A DNA stretch of 7,246 bases, from NCBI GenBank assembly GCA_937891905.1, contig CALATT010000010.1, positions 1-7,246 on the forward strand, written 5' to 3'. The DNA is from an uncultured Bacteroidales bacterium (GTDB lineage Bacteria > Bacteroidota > Bacteroidia > Bacteroidales > Paludibacteraceae). The position numbers and the translations under genes were made by a program. Numbering within the stretch: the stretch's first letter is position 1; the number at the start of each line of letters is the position of its first letter. This document shows, one piece after another, positions 6,722 to 7,246 of this stretch. The notes below the pieces were generated by a model. That model did not search any database. It saw nothing but the letters and a program-made list of their open reading frames with translations, and was not told the origin of the DNA.

Positions 6722-7246
6722 TGTTGCTGTTTTGTTGGTTGAAATTGTTTGAAATATCTATGAAAATAATAGCGGTTATTGTCGAGGAAATCGGCTTTTT
6801 GTGCCTCGTTCTCGCGGTTGGTTTTGACGGGTTTGTTATCGTCATCCGCTTGCACATTCTCAAAGTCAAAGATGGCTGGCTTGCATTTCTCGCTGTCGTA
6901 GATGATATTGTACTCCTCAAATATGGAGTTCATAAAGTACCTACTATCCGCTAATCGTGGATTGGCTGAATGGTATTGCATTCGTGCCTTAGATAGGCGG
7001 AAATAGTTCTTTACGATGTCATAGTTATTGAGCAGTGATACCGTGGTCGAGTTCTTACCTGCACAGTCGCCTGTTACTATGAGGAATGCATCGGGGTATT
7101 TCTTGTCGATTTCTTGACACACCATGCGAGTAGTGGCATCCTCTAGGCGGATACACTCCACACCATATATCGTGCCCCCATAATGCTGGAATAGGGTGCA
7201 TGTCATAGGGTTGCGGTTAAAGTCAAAGGACGCATATAGAGGCTGC
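6718..7246 (-). CDS. terL: Terminase large subunit, C-terminal nuclease domain (5' end outside window)
   Basis: This is the DNA-packaging motor subunit; the visible part is the RNase H-like nuclease that cuts concatemeric phage DNA. The frame is open to the window edge, giving 175 visible residues. The N-terminal ATPase domain lies beyond 7246. Three expected acidic positions are present: Asp in SFDFNRNP (codon 7224-7222), Asp in VTGDCAGKNSTT (7068-7066), and a late Asp in FLDNNRYYF (6783-6781). The spacing of the first two and the late LDxxRYY element fit the large-terminase nuclease. The catalytic core therefore looks intact and the gene ends naturally at a TGA. The ATG at 7206 lies inside the nuclease domain, after the first catalytic Asp, and is not the real start. 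The stop overlaps the next gene's start by four bases (ATGA). Confidence 0.9.
   Translation of the reverse strand, partial: QPLYASFDFNRNPMTCTLFQHYGGTIYGVECIRLEDATTRMVCQEIDKKYPDAFLIVTGDCAGKNSTTVSLLNNYDIVKNYFRLSKARMQYHSANPRLADSRYFMNSIFEEYNIIYDSEKCKPAIFDFENVQADDDNKPVKTNRENEAQKADFLDNNRYYFHRYFKQFQPTKQQQ

Noticed and set aside
6609..6920. 103-codon minus-strand open frame overlapping the terminase end
   Set aside because: It is a shadow in another frame of the terminase and the 97-aa gene. The product is rich in Thr, Asn and Ser with no domain.
7204..7206. ATG at 7206 as the start of a complete 162-aa gene
   Set aside because: The frame is open upstream to the window edge and encodes ASFDFNRNP, which contains the first catalytic Asp of the terminase nuclease. 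The gene is truncated by the window.

Overview
This window looks like part of the late (structural) operon of a tailed phage or prophage with a long non-contractile tail. The host is most likely a member of the Bacteroidota. That host guess is an inference: genes overlap tightly, the starts lack well-spaced Shine-Dalgarno sequences, and several small proteins and the distal tail protein resemble families I associate with Bacteroidota phages. No host gene is present to confirm it. Every gene I can support is on the minus strand, so transcription runs from 7246 towards 1. Both ends cut through genes.

In transcription order the window holds: the C-terminal nuclease part of the large terminase subunit (7246-6718); two small membrane proteins (6721-6428 and 6435-6079); a small protein with a Cys-x-Cys motif (6085-5843); a tail assembly chaperone like lambda gpG (5852-5232); a probable -1 frameshift extension of it like lambda gpGT (shared N-terminus, ending at 5095); a 947-residue tape measure protein (5098-2255); and the first 754 codons of a large distal-tail or baseplate protein (2264-1).

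The point most worth attention is the chaperone. Its zero frame stops at 5232, which seems to leave a 133-base gap before the tape measure gene. The -1 frame is open across that gap. It begins with a T TTT TTT slippery heptamer (5403-5397) directly after a -1-frame TGA (5406-5404) and ends in a TGA that overlaps the tape measure ATG as ATGA. With this extension, all six gene junctions overlap by 4 to 10 bases and no non-coding stretch remains.

The genes fit one job: packaging DNA (terminase), then building a tail around a tape measure loaded with chaperone and capped by distal tail proteins. The order is unusual, because no portal, capsid, head-tail connector or tail tube gene lies between the terminase and the tail chaperone. 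I saw no tRNA, rRNA, CRISPR array, insertion sequence, promoter or terminator. The whole window is coding.
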